Source: Clostridium sardiniense (GTDB lineage Bacteria > Bacillota > Clostridia > Clostridiales > Clostridiaceae). Taken from it: a DNA stretch of 64,000 nt. The translations under genes were made by a program, and so were the position numbers. This document shows, piece by piece, positions 7,675-16,185 of the stretch; position 1 is the first letter of the stretch, and every line of letters starts with the position of its first letter. Location: contig NZ_JAFBDA010000010.1 in NCBI RefSeq assembly GCF_016907995.1, forward strand, positions 1 through 64,000, written 5' to 3'. The notes under the pieces are model-generated. The model ran no database searches and was not told the origin of the DNA. It saw only the letters and a program-made list of their open reading frames with translations.

Positions 7675-9963
7675 GTGAGTAGTAACGGATTAAAAGAAGA
7701 GAAAATTATACTAGAAGAGAAAAGAAAGCTTATAGATGAAGAGCTTATAGAAAAAGAAGAATATGTTAAGCAGGTAACGGGAAAATTTACAGAGCTTAGC
7801 AAAGAACTAAAGGGTAAATATAATTTTGAAAAAGAGTCTATTGAAAAGGCTATGAATTTAGCCAAAAGTGATATAGCGAAATATGAAGAGGCATATAATA
7901 GCCCTTACTTTGGTAGGGTTGATTTTAGAGAAAAAAGATCAGCGGAAATTGAAAATATTTATATTGGAAAGCATGGAATAAGCAGTTCAAAAAATGGTGA
8001 GGAAGTTGTAATTGATTGGAGAGCTCCAGTTGCAGATCTCTATTATAGTGGTACAGGGGGAGAAGCTTATTATAAGGCGCCTGTAGGAATTATTGATGGA
8101 GAACTTTCATTAAAGAGAAAGTTCTTATTTAATGAGGATGGAGATATTGAAAGAGTTTTTGATGAAAGTATAAATGAACTTATGATAAATGGAGAAGAAG
8201 GCCAAGGATTAGTTGATGAATTTCTTAAAATAAACCTTGAAGAAAGTAGAGGTAAAAAACTTAAAGAAGTTGTAGCCACAATTCAAAAAGAGCAAAATGA
8301 CATTATAAGATGGCCAAGAAATCTTCCTATAATAGTTCAAGGGTCAGCAGGATCAGGAAAGACAACAATAGCCCTTCATAGATTGGCTTATCTTATTTAT
8401 AGATATAAAGAAAATATGAGTGGAGAAGATATATTAGTACTTGCTCCAAATAAACTGTTTTTAGATTATATATCAGATATTTTACCAAGTCTTGGGGCAC
8501 ATGAAGTAAAGCAAAGTACGTTTGAAGAAATAGCTAAGACAAAGGCTAAAATAAAGGGGAAGATATATAATAAAGATGAGAAGCTAAAAGCTATAATGGA
8601 AGAAGAAGATTCTACAACAAAAAAATTGATTGTCAATTCAGCAAAAATAAGAGGCTCATTATTATTTAAAACAATGTTAGATAGATATGTAACTCTAATA
8701 GAGAGTAGAGCATTAGAAATTAAGAATATAGAAGCATTCGGCCAAGTATTGTTTACTAGAAAAGAGATAATGAGATTATACTTAAAAGATTTAAAAGCTT
8801 ATCCTATAAATAAAAGAAAAGATGAAATAAAAAGATATTTAAATTTAAAGCTTAAAGAAAAAATTGAAATTGTTCTTGAGAGAGTAAATATAGAATGGGA
8901 TGTTAAGATACGGGAGATAAAAATAAATGAAGATGATTCAGTTGATAGAAGAAAGAAACTTATAGAAGCTTATGACGAGAGAGATTCTATAAAAGATGGA
9001 ATAAAAAAGAACTCTAAATCTATTATAAATGAATATTTCAAGGCATGGAGAGGGATAAATCCAAGTGATATTTATAGAGGCTTCTATAATGATGAAGACT
9101 TATTTGAAATTTCAACTGATGGTAAGATTCCAGATCCTCTTGCTAAATTTATGAAGGATGAATTTAATAATAGAGATAAAGAAGGCTATGTAGATGAAGA
9201 TGATTTAGCAGCACTTCTATATATAAGGTTATTATTAGAGGGAATAGATGATTCAGAAAAGTTTAAACATATAGTAGTAGATGAAGCTCAAGATTACAGC
9301 CCTTTTCAAGTGTACTTAGTCAATGAATTAGCTAGAGGTAATTCATTGACTTTAGTTGGAGATTTAGCTCAAGGAATATATTATTATAAAGGACTTAAGA
9401 AGTGGGAAGATATAACTGATGGATTATTCGGAGGAAAAGCTACTTTTATAAGCTTAAGTCAAAGTTATCGTTCAACAGTAGAGATTATAGATTTTGCAAA
9501 GGGAGCATTAAAAGCTCAGAATTTAGGGCTAAAGGATGCAAAGCCAGTTTTAAGACATGGAGAAAAACCAAAGATATTAAAATTAGAGGATGAAAGTGAA
9601 ATAATTAAATCTGTAGAGGATATAATAGATAAAGTTAGAGAGTCAGGTAAAAATAGTATTGCTATAATAACAAAGGATTCAAAAGAGGCTGAAAAAATAG
9701 AAAAATTATTAAAGAAGAAATGTAGATACAAATTCCAAAGAATAAAGGGAAAAGAAAAAGAATCTAAAGCAGATAATATAATTATTCCATCTTATTTAAC
9801 AAAGGGATTAGAGTTTGATTGCAGTATACTTTTCAATCCAAGCGATAATATTTACAATAAGGATAGTGCATTAGATCAAAGGCTTTTATATGTATCTCTT
9901 ACAAGAGCACTCCATAGTGAATATATCTTGGCGTTAGATGAAGTAACTAAATTAATAAATTAA
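7675..9963 (+). CDS. helD: HelD-like UvrD/Rep-family helicase
   Basis: HelD-type proteins bind RNA polymerase and clear stalled transcription complexes using ATP. The 762-aa protein has an N-terminal coiled coil (about 1-60, the arm that enters the RNA polymerase secondary channel). Walker A GSAGSGKT is at 223-230, a large insertion follows, and the Walker B motif VVDEAQDYSPF is near 535. Helicase motifs SQSYRST and LYVSLTRA lie towards the C-terminus. Length and order match firmicute HelD rather than UvrD or PcrA. The start is GTG at 7675 with AAGAGGT upstream. It is a single-gene unit followed by a terminator. Confidence 0.85.
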   Translation: MSSNGLKEEKIILEEKRKLIDEELIEKEEYVKQVTGKFTELSKELKGKYNFEKESIEKAMNLAKSDIAKYEEAYNSPYFGRVDFREKRSAEIENIYIGKHGISSSKNGEEVVIDWRAPVADLYYSGTGGEAYYKAPVGIIDGELSLKRKFLFNEDGDIERVFDESINELMINGEEGQGLVDEFLKINLEESRGKKLKEVVATIQKEQNDIIRWPRNLPIIVQGSAGSGKTTIALHRLAYLIYRYKENMSGEDILVLAPNKLFLDYISDILPSLGAHEVKQSTFEEIAKTKAKIKGKIYNKDEKLKAIMEEEDSTTKKLIVNSAKIRGSLLFKTMLDRYVTLIESRALEIKNIEAFGQVLFTRKEIMRLYLKDLKAYPINKRKDEIKRYLNLKLKEKIEIVLERVNIEWDVKIREIKINEDDSVDRRKKLIEAYDERDSIKDGIKKNSKSIINEYFKAWRGINPSDIYRGFYNDEDLFEISTDGKIPDPLAKFMKDEFNNRDKEGYVDEDDLAALLYIRLLLEGIDDSEKFKHIVVDEAQDYSPFQVYLVNELARGNSLTLVGDLAQGIYYYKGLKKWEDITDGLFGGKATFISLSQSYRSTVEIIDFAKGALKAQNLGLKDAKPVLRHGEKPKILKLEDESEIIKSVEDIIDKVRESGKNSIAIITKDSKEAEKIEKLLKKKCRYKFQRIKGKEKESKADNIIIPSYLTKGLEFDCSILFNPSDNIYNKDSALDQRLLYVSLTRALHSEYILALDEVTKLIN

Positions 9964-10007
9964 CAATAGAGAATATAAAAATACAAAAAATATTATTAAA
10001 ATAATAA

Positions 10008-10046
10008 AAAAGGGTTAGAATAAAAAATATTCCAACCCTTTTAAAA
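10008..10046 (+). terminator. Terminator after helD
   Basis: AAAAGGGTTAGAA and TTCCAACCCTTTT form a stem with one mismatch. Confidence 0.75.
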
Positions 10047-10124
10047 AAATTACCTATATTAGGTTTGTGTTTATAAGAATTTATATTTATAATAGGAAAA
10101 GAATAAATATTAGGAGGCGTACAT

Positions 10125-10367
10125 ATGGAAGAAAAGGAAATAATGTCTTTCAGAGATGAAGATGGTAATAAAGTAGATTTTGAAGCAGTAGCTAGAATAT
10201 TTCTTGAAGAACAAGAATATCTTTTATTAACACCAGTTGAAGAAGAAGCAGAGGATATGTTTATATTTAGAATAGATAAGGTTGATGATAAAGAAGAATT
10301 AAACCTTGTTGAAGATGATAAAGAATTTTTAGCAGTAAAAAAAGAATATAAAAAGCTTTTATACTAA
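10125..10367 (+). CDS. DUF1292-like small acidic protein
   Basis: The 80-aa, strongly acidic protein reads as short beta strands: a segment with [12 protein letters not shown], then [10 protein letters not shown] and MFIFRIDKV. That pattern matches DUF1292 (YrzB-like) proteins of clostridia, whose function is not known. AGGAGG lies upstream. It is followed 16 bp later by another small acidic gene, so the two are probably cotranscribed. Confidence 0.75.
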   Translation: MEEKEIMSFRDEDGNKVDFEAVARIFLEEQEYLLLTPVEEEAEDMFIFRIDKVDDKEELNLVEDDKEFLAVKKEYKKLLY

Positions 10368-10383
10368 AAGGAGAGTTGTAAGA

Positions 10384-10779
10384 ATGAATGCTTTTGATAT
10401 TATTGAGATATTAGAGGACAATGGATTAACAGAAATTCAAGAAGTTTTAGTTAAAGATGATAGAGTAGTACTAGAATTTTTCTATGATTTTGATAACGAG
10501 GAGCTTAACGCTGCAAAGGCTTATGCAAATGAAGAAAGTGACCTTGAAGAAGGTAGTGATGAATGGAATAGAGATTGGTTTATACCATATCTTTTAGATA
10601 TTGCTAAAGATAATATTGAGAGTACTATTGAAGAAATAAATGATGAACTTGAGTTTGAAGGCATGGCTCACGAGTTAAATATAGATGGAAATAATAAAGA
10701 TTATATAAAATTTATTTCAGTATTTTGTACAGAAGATTGCGATATAGAACTAGAAGAAATGTTAAACGATTACTTATAG
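10384..10779 (+). CDS. Hypothetical acidic protein
   Basis: This 131-aa protein is not recognised. It is highly acidic, soluble and mostly helical in appearance, with two cysteines near the C-terminus (FCTEDCDIE). AAGGAGAG precedes the ATG, and it sits 16 bp after the DUF1292-like gene. No motif allows a function to be assigned. The 6S RNA gene begins about 80 bp downstream. Confidence 0.6.
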   Translation: MNAFDIIEILEDNGLTEIQEVLVKDDRVVLEFFYDFDNEELNAAKAYANEESDLEEGSDEWNRDWFIPYLLDIAKDNIESTIEEINDELEFEGMAHELNIDGNNKDYIKFISVFCTEDCDIELEEMLNDYL

Positions 10780-10824
10780 GCGATTAAAGGGTTTTATTGA
10801 CGTTTTTTTATTATAAATAAATAC

Positions 10825-10852
10825 TTGAAATGATAAAAAAATGTGTTATAAT
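10825..10852 (+). promoter_or_regulatory. Vegetative promoter of 6S RNA
   Basis: TTGAAA at 10825-10830 and TATAAT at 10847-10852 are 16 bp apart with a TG one base before the -10 (extended -10). Transcription should start near 10859-10860, at the 5' end of the 6S RNA. Confidence 0.75.
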
Positions 10853-10859
10853 AAAGTCA

Positions 10860-11098
10860 TAGCATTCCTGAGATGTTCGCCAAGCTTATCATATTCAACC
10901 TACATATGATATTCGGGATTTGCAATAATATTAATAATGTCGGGCTCCAAGCTTTTGCTTCATTTATGACAGGAGATGACAGAGATAATATGAGCGAAAC
11001 CCACCTGCGAGGCGCAGGTCTTGAATATATAGGCAAACGGCATGTTGGGATGATATATTTGCAAAATTAATACCTCTTTTCAGAGGTATTTTTTTTAT
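10860..11098 (+). ncRNA. ssrS: 6S RNA
   Basis: 6S RNA binds sigma-70-type RNA polymerase holoenzyme as a promoter mimic and damps transcription in stationary phase. The 5' end carries CTGAGATGTTCGC, the same block that opens E. coli 6S RNA. It can pair with the 3' segment GGCAAACGGCATGTTGGGATG, giving the closing stem around a large central bubble. The gene has its own promoter and ends in a terminator (AATACCTC, loop, GAGGTATT, T-run at 11069-11097). An overlapping 65-codon reading frame here is spurious. A covariance-model search would settle the boundaries. Confidence 0.85.
11069..11097. terminator. Bidirectional terminator between 6S RNA and the Spo0E-like gene
   Basis: AATACCTC and GAGGTATT arms with a six-base loop are followed by a T-run on the plus strand; the AATTTTG context on the minus side gives a weaker signal there. 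Confidence 0.8.
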
Positions 11099-11111
11099 AC
11101 ACATAGGTATT

Positions 11112-11318
11112 TTAAGCAGCTAGTATATCAACGTTTTTAACATTAGTATTTGCTTTCTTGTGAAGTTTGTACAAGCGCATTTGATAGCGACTCACGTATC
11201 TATCTAAGTTTTGAGAAAGCATAACCATAAACTTATTAGAAGGTTTTACAAATTTTAATAATATATTTAATAGAAGTTTTCTATTTTTTATTTTCTTTCG
11301 CATTCGTTTAATTGTCAT
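11112..11318 (-). CDS. Spo0E-like aspartyl-phosphate phosphatase
   Basis: Spo0E-family proteins dephosphorylate Spo0A-P and delay sporulation. The 68-aa basic helical protein contains SQNLDRYVSRYQ, which matches the SQxLDxLIxxY signature of the family. The ATG at 11318 is chosen because GAGGTG lies 7 bp upstream. A longer in-frame start at 11360 falls at the predicted transcription start and has no ribosome binding site. The N-terminal part is more basic than in typical members, so substrate specificity is uncertain. Confidence 0.65.
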   Translation of the reverse strand: MTIKRMRKKIKNRKLLLNILLKFVKPSNKFMVMLSQNLDRYVSRYQMRLYKLHKKANTNVKNVDILAA

Positions 11319-11360
11319 AATGTACACCTCACTTTGTAAAATTAATGATTTTATAGTCAT

Positions 11361-11388
11361 ATTATACCATTTATAGGAAGAATGTAAA
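11361..11388 (-). promoter_or_regulatory. Promoter of the Spo0E-like gene
   Basis: Read on the minus strand, TTTACA and TATAAT are separated by 16 bp, placing the start near 11353 with a 5' leader of about 35 nt. Confidence 0.6.
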
Positions 11389-11640
11389 ACTTATTTGCTA
11401 TACAAAAAGTGACAAAAAATGTAATTTTTATGCGTTTAAAAAGATGAAAAACATATATAGAGAAGTTAATTTGTAGATATTTATTATTTATTTGTCGCAT
11501 TAAGTTGTATAAAAAAAGTAATAAATGTTAACAAGATGTTGAAAAGATGAAATCATTGATGATTAAAGTTGATTATACAAGTAATTATAGGTAAAATAAA
11601 TATAAGAAAAAATTGTAGCTTAAATATAAGGAGTAGTAAA

Positions 11641-11847
11641 ATGGATAACAAAAAAGATAATATAGATGAAATGAGTATAGATGAGGTAACTTTAAAAATA
11701 AATGAATTATATAAAAAGAGTAAAGAAGATGGGCTAAATGATGAAGAAAAAGAATTACAACAAAAATTAAGACAAAGATATATAGATAGTGTAAAAAGAA
11801 ACTTTAAAGCCCAGCTTGCGGGTATAAAACCAAACAAAAAGAAATAA
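11641..11847 (+). CDS. DUF896 (YnzC-like) protein
   Basis: The 68-aa protein is a short helical hairpin. It contains INELYKKSKEDGLNDEEKEL and ends in a YIDSVKRNFKAQL-type helix and a lysine tail, matching DUF896 proteins. These are small firmicute proteins linked to ribosomes or the SOS response in Bacillus; the exact role is unclear. The ATG at 11641 is preferred over an upstream in-frame start because AAGGAG precedes it. It lies 16 bp before hprK. The 280 bp upstream (11361-11640) holds only the divergent Spo0E-like promoter and AT-rich DNA. Confidence 0.8.
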   Translation: MDNKKDNIDEMSIDEVTLKINELYKKSKEDGLNDEEKELQQKLRQRYIDSVKRNFKAQLAGIKPNKKK

Positions 11848-11863
11848 TAAAGGGTGGTTAGGG

Positions 11864-12775
11864 ATGGCAGTAACTGTTGAAAGATTAATTAAAGATTTTG
11901 AACTAGAGATATTAGTAGAAGGTAATGCAGGAGAAAAAATAAGTGTAAGTGATGTTAATAGACCTGGACTTCAATTATCAGGATTTTATAATTATTTTAC
12001 ACCAGAGAGAATACAGGTTATAGGTAAAGCTGAGTGGAGTTTTCTAGATGATATGCAAGTTGAAATAAGGCAAAAAAGATTAAAGAAGTATTTTAGCTTT
12101 GATATGAAGTGTGTAATTATAACAAGAGACCTTGTACCACATGAAGAACTAATAAAATATGCAGAAAAACAAAAGGTATGGGTCTTAAGAAGTAATTTAG
12201 TTACAACTAAATTTATTAGTAAACTTACTATGTATATGTCTGACAAGCTAGCTCCAGAAACTAGACTGCATGGAGTATTAGTAGACGTTTACGGTATAGG
12301 TATATTAATAACTGGAGAGAGTGGGATTGGCAAAAGTGAAGTTGCACTCGAACTTATAAAAAGAGGTCATAGATTAGTAACAGATGATGCTGTTGATATA
12401 AAAGAAATTGATGGGGAACTTATTGGATCCTCTCCTAGAATAACAATCGGTATGCTTGAAGTTAGAGGAATTGGAATAATTGATGTATCTTCATTATATG
12501 GTTTAAGTTCTGTCCTTCAAGAAAAAGATATTAAGCTTGTTATGCATTTTGAACATTGGAAAGATGAAGGAGATTACGATAGACTTGGAACAAATTACGA
12601 GTATATGGATATTTTGGGGGCACCTGTTAGGAAATTAACTGTTCCTATAAGACCAGGTAGAAATATCGCAGTAATAATAGAAGCAGCTGCTGTAAACTTT
12701 AGATATTCATTAATGTCTAATGAAACACCTGTTGATATTATAGAAAGTAGAATAAGTCAAATAAGCGATAATTAA
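11864..12775 (+). CDS. hprK: HPr kinase/phosphorylase
   Basis: HprK phosphorylates HPr on Ser46 when glycolytic intermediates are abundant, and removes that phosphate when they are not. HPr-Ser-P with CcpA drives carbon catabolite control. The 303-aa protein has the usual N-terminal domain (1-130), Walker A GESGIGKS at 151-158, and the family signature region containing LEVRGIGIIDV. The length is typical. It links functionally to the PTS operons and the cre-like site at 966-985. Confidence 0.95.
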   Translation: MAVTVERLIKDFELEILVEGNAGEKISVSDVNRPGLQLSGFYNYFTPERIQVIGKAEWSFLDDMQVEIRQKRLKKYFSFDMKCVIITRDLVPHEELIKYAEKQKVWVLRSNLVTTKFISKLTMYMSDKLAPETRLHGVLVDVYGIGILITGESGIGKSEVALELIKRGHRLVTDDAVDIKEIDGELIGSSPRITIGMLEVRGIGIIDVSSLYGLSSVLQEKDIKLVMHFEHWKDEGDYDRLGTNYEYMDILGAPVRKLTVPIRPGRNIAVIIEAAAVNFRYSLMSNETPVDIIESRISQISDN

Positions 12776-12843
12776 AAAAAGATTATTAATTCTATTAATA
12801 GATAATAATATATATTATAAAAATGAAAAGGGAGGGCTATAAT

Positions 12844-14220
12844 ATGGCAAAAAATGCTTGGCAAAAGTATGATGAAAAAGGAATAAAAGAAATTTTTAAT
12901 TTTAATGAAGGATATAAAGATTTCATATCAAAATGTAAGACTGAAAGAGAATGTGTTGTAGAGTCAATTAGAATAGCAGAAGAGAATGGTTTTAAGGATC
13001 TAGATAAAATAATTAAATCAAATGAGAGATTAAAGCCAGGAGATAAAGTATATGCAAATAATATGGGGAAAACATTAGCTTTATTTGTAATAGGTGAAGA
13101 AAGTATGGAGAAGGGGCTTAAAATATTAGGGGCGCATATAGATTCACCAAGATTAGACTTAAAACAAAATCCATTATATGAAGATACTGATTTAGCATTT
13201 TTAGATACTCATTATTATGGTGGAATTAAGAAGTATCAATGGGTTACACTTCCACTTGCTCTTCATGGTGTTGTTGTTAAAAAAGATGGAAGTAAAATTG
13301 ATATAGTAGTTGGTGAAGATGATAATGACCCAGTTGTTGGAATATCAGATCTTTTAGTCCATTTAGCAGCTAATCAAATGGATAAAAAAGCAGCAAAAGT
13401 TATTGAAGGCGAAGATTTAAATGTACTAATTGGAAGTATGCCTTTAAACGGAGAAGAAAAAGATGCTGTAAAAGCTAACATACTTAAAATATTAAAAGAA
13501 AAATACAATTTTGAAGAAGAGGATTTCTTATCAGCAGAAATTGAAGTTGTGCCAGCAGGTCGTGCTAGGGATTATGGATTAGATAGAAGTATGATAATGG
13601 GATATGGTCAAGATGATAGAGTATGTTCATATACTTCATTAATTGCTATAACAGAAATGGATAAGATAGATAAGACTTGTGTATGCTTACTTGTTGATAA
13701 AGAAGAAGTAGGAAGTATTGGTGCAACAGGAATGCAATCTAGATTCTTTGAAAATATAGTAGCAGAGGTTATGGATAGAGTCGGAGATTATTCAGATATA
13801 AAACTAAGAAGATGTTTAACTAATTCAAAGATGCTTTCATCTGATGTTAGTGCAGCCTTCGATCCAAATTATCCATCAGTTATGGAAAAGAAGAATTCTG
13901 CATATTTTGGAAATGGAATAGTATTTAATAAATACACTGGTGCAAGAGGTAAGTCAGGCTGTAATGATGCAAATGCAGAATATATGGCGGAACTTAGAGC
14001 TATGATGGAAAAGCATGATGTATCATTCCAAACAGCAGAACTTGGAAAAGTCGATCAAGGTGGCGGTGGAACAATCGCTTATATCTTGGCTCAATACAAT
14101 ATGGAAGTAATAGACTGTGGAGTGGCACTACAAAATATGCATGCGCCATGGGAAGTCGCATCAAAAGTTGATATTTTTGAAACTAAAAAGGGATATGTTG
14201 CTTTCTTAAAGGAAGCTTAA
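12844..14220 (+). CDS. M18-family aminopeptidase
   Basis: This zinc aminopeptidase removes N-terminal (often acidic) residues from peptides in the cytoplasm. The 458-aa protein contains GAHIDSPRLDL (first metal His and Asp), the acidic catalytic segment DKEEVGSIGATG, and ALQNMHAPWEV near the C-terminus with the last metal His, the order seen in M18 enzymes. The ATG at 12844 follows GGGAGG at proper spacing; an ATG at 12823 lies before that site. A terminator follows. Confidence 0.9.
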   Translation: MAKNAWQKYDEKGIKEIFNFNEGYKDFISKCKTERECVVESIRIAEENGFKDLDKIIKSNERLKPGDKVYANNMGKTLALFVIGEESMEKGLKILGAHIDSPRLDLKQNPLYEDTDLAFLDTHYYGGIKKYQWVTLPLALHGVVVKKDGSKIDIVVGEDDNDPVVGISDLLVHLAANQMDKKAAKVIEGEDLNVLIGSMPLNGEEKDAVKANILKILKEKYNFEEEDFLSAEIEVVPAGRARDYGLDRSMIMGYGQDDRVCSYTSLIAITEMDKIDKTCVCLLVDKEEVGSIGATGMQSRFFENIVAEVMDRVGDYSDIKLRRCLTNSKMLSSDVSAAFDPNYPSVMEKKNSAYFGNGIVFNKYTGARGKSGCNDANAEYMAELRAMMEKHDVSFQTAELGKVDQGGGGTIAYILAQYNMEVIDCGVALQNMHAPWEVASKVDIFETKKGYVAFLKEA

Positions 14221-14232
14221 ATTATATAAAAT

Positions 14233-14262
14233 AAAGAGAGCATAAAAATGCTCTCTTTATTT
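14233..14262 (+). terminator. Terminator after the M18 aminopeptidase
   Basis: AAAGAGAGCAT and ATGCTCTCTTT arms with an AAAA loop, followed by a T-rich run. Confidence 0.8.
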
Positions 14263-14324
14263 TATATATAGCAACATATGTAATGTAAAATCATATAATA
14301 TACCAAAAAGGAAGGTGATATATT

Positions 14325-14555
14325 ATGATTGATGCATCACGTTTTAAAAATTATGGATTATGGGTTTCTGTAGCAGCATTAATTCCTATGATCATGCAAG
14401 GATTTGGAATTGATATTCTACCAGGAAATTATCAAGAGATAGTTAATACTATACTTTCAATTTTAGTAATGGCTGGAATATTGAGTAACCCAACAACTAG
14501 TTGTAAATGGTATATTGATGATAAAGGTCAAGAAAAACAAAAAAAGTTAGAATAA
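14325..14555 (+). CDS. Orphan holin-like membrane protein (phi-LC3 type)
   Basis: The 76-aa protein has two hydrophobic segments (about 12-28 and 40-56) separated by a short loop. It ends with NPTTSCKWYIDDKGQ, close to the NPTTxGxxDS tail of phi-LC3-type phage holins. No endolysin or other phage gene is adjacent. It may therefore be a domesticated holin for wall-protein release or a phage remnant. AAGGAAGGTGA precedes the ATG. Confidence 0.7.
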   Translation: MIDASRFKNYGLWVSVAALIPMIMQGFGIDILPGNYQEIVNTILSILVMAGILSNPTTSCKWYIDDKGQEKQKKLE

Positions 14556-14587
14556 AAAAGAATTTAAGATTTGTTTGTTAGATAAAA

Positions 14588-14622
14588 AAGTGCCTATCTA
14601 TATTAAGTTATAGTAGGCACTT
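14588..14622 (-). terminator. Terminator of the PHP gene
   Basis: AAGTGCCTA and TAGGCACTT arms; on the minus strand the stem runs into TTTTTT. It lies just beyond the stop codon of the minus-strand PHP gene. Confidence 0.75.
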
Positions 14623-14632
14623 ACTTTATGTT

Positions 14633-15463
14633 TTATATGCTTAATCTTTTCATTAATTTACCTAAAAGGTCATCATCTAAAGGCATGTCACCAATATCTC
14701 CATGACGTTTATCATTTATAAAATCACCATGGCAATCTGAACCTGCAGTTACTAAAAGATTATGTTCTCTTGCAAAAGATAATAAGAATTCTTCATCCTC
14801 TTTAGAATTTAAGAAGTATACAGCTTCGATACCATCTAAATCAAATTTTAAAAACTCTTCTAATGGAGAATTTTTAATTAGTATAGGATGGGCTAAAACT
14901 ACAATGGCATTAAATTTATGAAGTATATCAATACCTTCTTTAATTGTGATTTTGTTAGTTGGTACATAAGCAGGTCTATCCTTACCTATGAAGTTATCAA
15001 AAATATAGTCCTGTGTATATGGGTAGCCAGCATCCATTATAGCTTTTGCTATATGTGGTCTTGCAATTACGCTTTCACCATACTTTAAGACATCTTTAAA
15101 ATCTATTTTTATTTCAAAGATATCATATAGCTTTTTAACCATTTCTTCTGCTCTTAGAATTCTTCTTCTTTTTATAGAATCTAATATTTCAAGAAATTCC
15201 TTTGATTTATAACTATCATCTTTAAAAAAGCCTAATAAATGTATACTTTCATTATTGTGATTACATGAAAATTCTACAGCTGGTATTATTTTTATATCTT
15301 TAATTTTTGCTTCGTTTATTGCTTCAGGAAGGCCATTTACAGTATCATGATCGGTTATTGCAAGTATTGATACTCCATTTCTATATGCTCTATCTACTAC
15401 CTTTTTGGGGCTAATTACCCCATCTGAGGCACTTGTGTGTACGTGAAAATCAACCTTTGTCAT
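14633..15463 (-). CDS. PHP-domain phosphoesterase (RNase AM/TrpH-like)
   Basis: PHP enzymes of this group hydrolyse 3',5'-nucleoside bisphosphates or short 5'-phosphorylated oligonucleotides using a metal centre. The 276-aa protein has the ordered PHP motifs DFHVHTSASDG (His6, His8), ITDHDTV, a central domain with RPHIAKAI, then VLAHPI and GSDCHGD near the C-terminus. All metal ligands appear present. AAAGGAG lies upstream on the minus strand. It is divergent from the folate operon with a 130-bp gap between them. Confidence 0.88.
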   Translation of the reverse strand: MTKVDFHVHTSASDGVISPKKVVDRAYRNGVSILAITDHDTVNGLPEAINEAKIKDIKIIPAVEFSCNHNNESIHLLGFFKDDSYKSKEFLEILDSIKRRRILRAEEMVKKLYDIFEIKIDFKDVLKYGESVIARPHIAKAIMDAGYPYTQDYIFDNFIGKDRPAYVPTNKITIKEGIDILHKFNAIVVLAHPILIKNSPLEEFLKFDLDGIEAVYFLNSKEDEEFLLSFAREHNLLVTAGSDCHGDFINDKRHGDIGDMPLDDDLLGKLMKRLSI

Positions 15464-15596
15464 GGAACTTCAACTCCTTTCTTATCCTAATATATTTTTT
15501 AAGATAAAAAGCTATGATATAATTTAAATATTATAAGTATTTTAGCACAATAAAAGGATTTTTGTAATAAAATTTGGTTAGAAGAGGAACAAAATT

Positions 15597-16184
15597 ATGT
15601 TAATAATGATAGATAATTATGATTCATTTGTTTATAACTTAGTAAGGTATTTCAATGAATTAAAAGAGAAAGTAATAGTATATAGAAATGATGAAATTAC
15701 TGAAGATATTATAAGTAAAATTAAGCCTGATGGAATAGTAATCTCTCCAGGACCTAAAAGTCCAAAGGAGGCTGGAGAAGTATTAAATATAATAGATAAA
15801 TTTAAAGATAGAATCCCTATATTAGGAATATGCCTTGGACATCAGAGTATAGGTCATTACTTTGGAGGAGAGATTGTAAAAGGAGAAAGACCTATGCATG
15901 GAAAGATATCTCCTATATTAAATAATGGGCAAGGAATATTTAAGGGAATCCCTGAAAAGATAAAGGTAACAAGATATCACTCTCTAATAATTAAAAAAGA
16001 AAATTTACCTTGTGAATTAGAAATAACTGCTATAACTGAAGATGGAGTAATTATGGGGATTAGACATAAAGAATTCCCTATATATGGAGTTCAATATCAT
16101 CCAGAAGCAGTACTTACAGAAGAAGGGTATTCAATTCTTAAAAATTTTATAAAAATTTGTGAAGAGCATAAGGAGAGAAGATAA
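15597..16184 (+). CDS. pabA: Aminodeoxychorismate/anthranilate synthase glutamine amidotransferase
   Basis: This subunit releases ammonia from glutamine for PabB to make 4-amino-4-deoxychorismate, the pABA precursor in folate synthesis. The 195-aa class I amidotransferase has GICLGH with nucleophile Cys79, and His168 and Glu170 in YHPEAV. PabA and TrpG are hard to tell apart by sequence, but the folate genes downstream and the lack of trp genes favour pabA. GAGGAAC precedes the ATG; the stop lies just before pabB. Confidence 0.92.
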   Translation: MLIMIDNYDSFVYNLVRYFNELKEKVIVYRNDEITEDIISKIKPDGIVISPGPKSPKEAGEVLNIIDKFKDRIPILGICLGHQSIGHYFGGEIVKGERPMHGKISPILNNGQGIFKGIPEKIKVTRYHSLIIKKENLPCELEITAITEDGVIMGIRHKEFPIYGVQYHPEAVLTEEGYSILKNFIKICEEHKERR

Positions 16185-16185
16185 T

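Noticed and set aside
10873..11070. 65-codon plus-strand ORF within the 6S RNA
   Set aside because: The span carries the 6S signature, its own promoter and terminator; the ORF has no ribosome site and poor composition.
14325..14555. Start of a second prophage at the holin-like gene
   Set aside because: No other phage gene is adjacent and ordinary chromosomal genes flank it, so only an orphan holin-like gene is supported.
15464..15596. Tetrahydrofolate riboswitch before pabA
   Set aside because: The 130-bp gap is AT-rich without the conserved GC-containing stems expected of that class.
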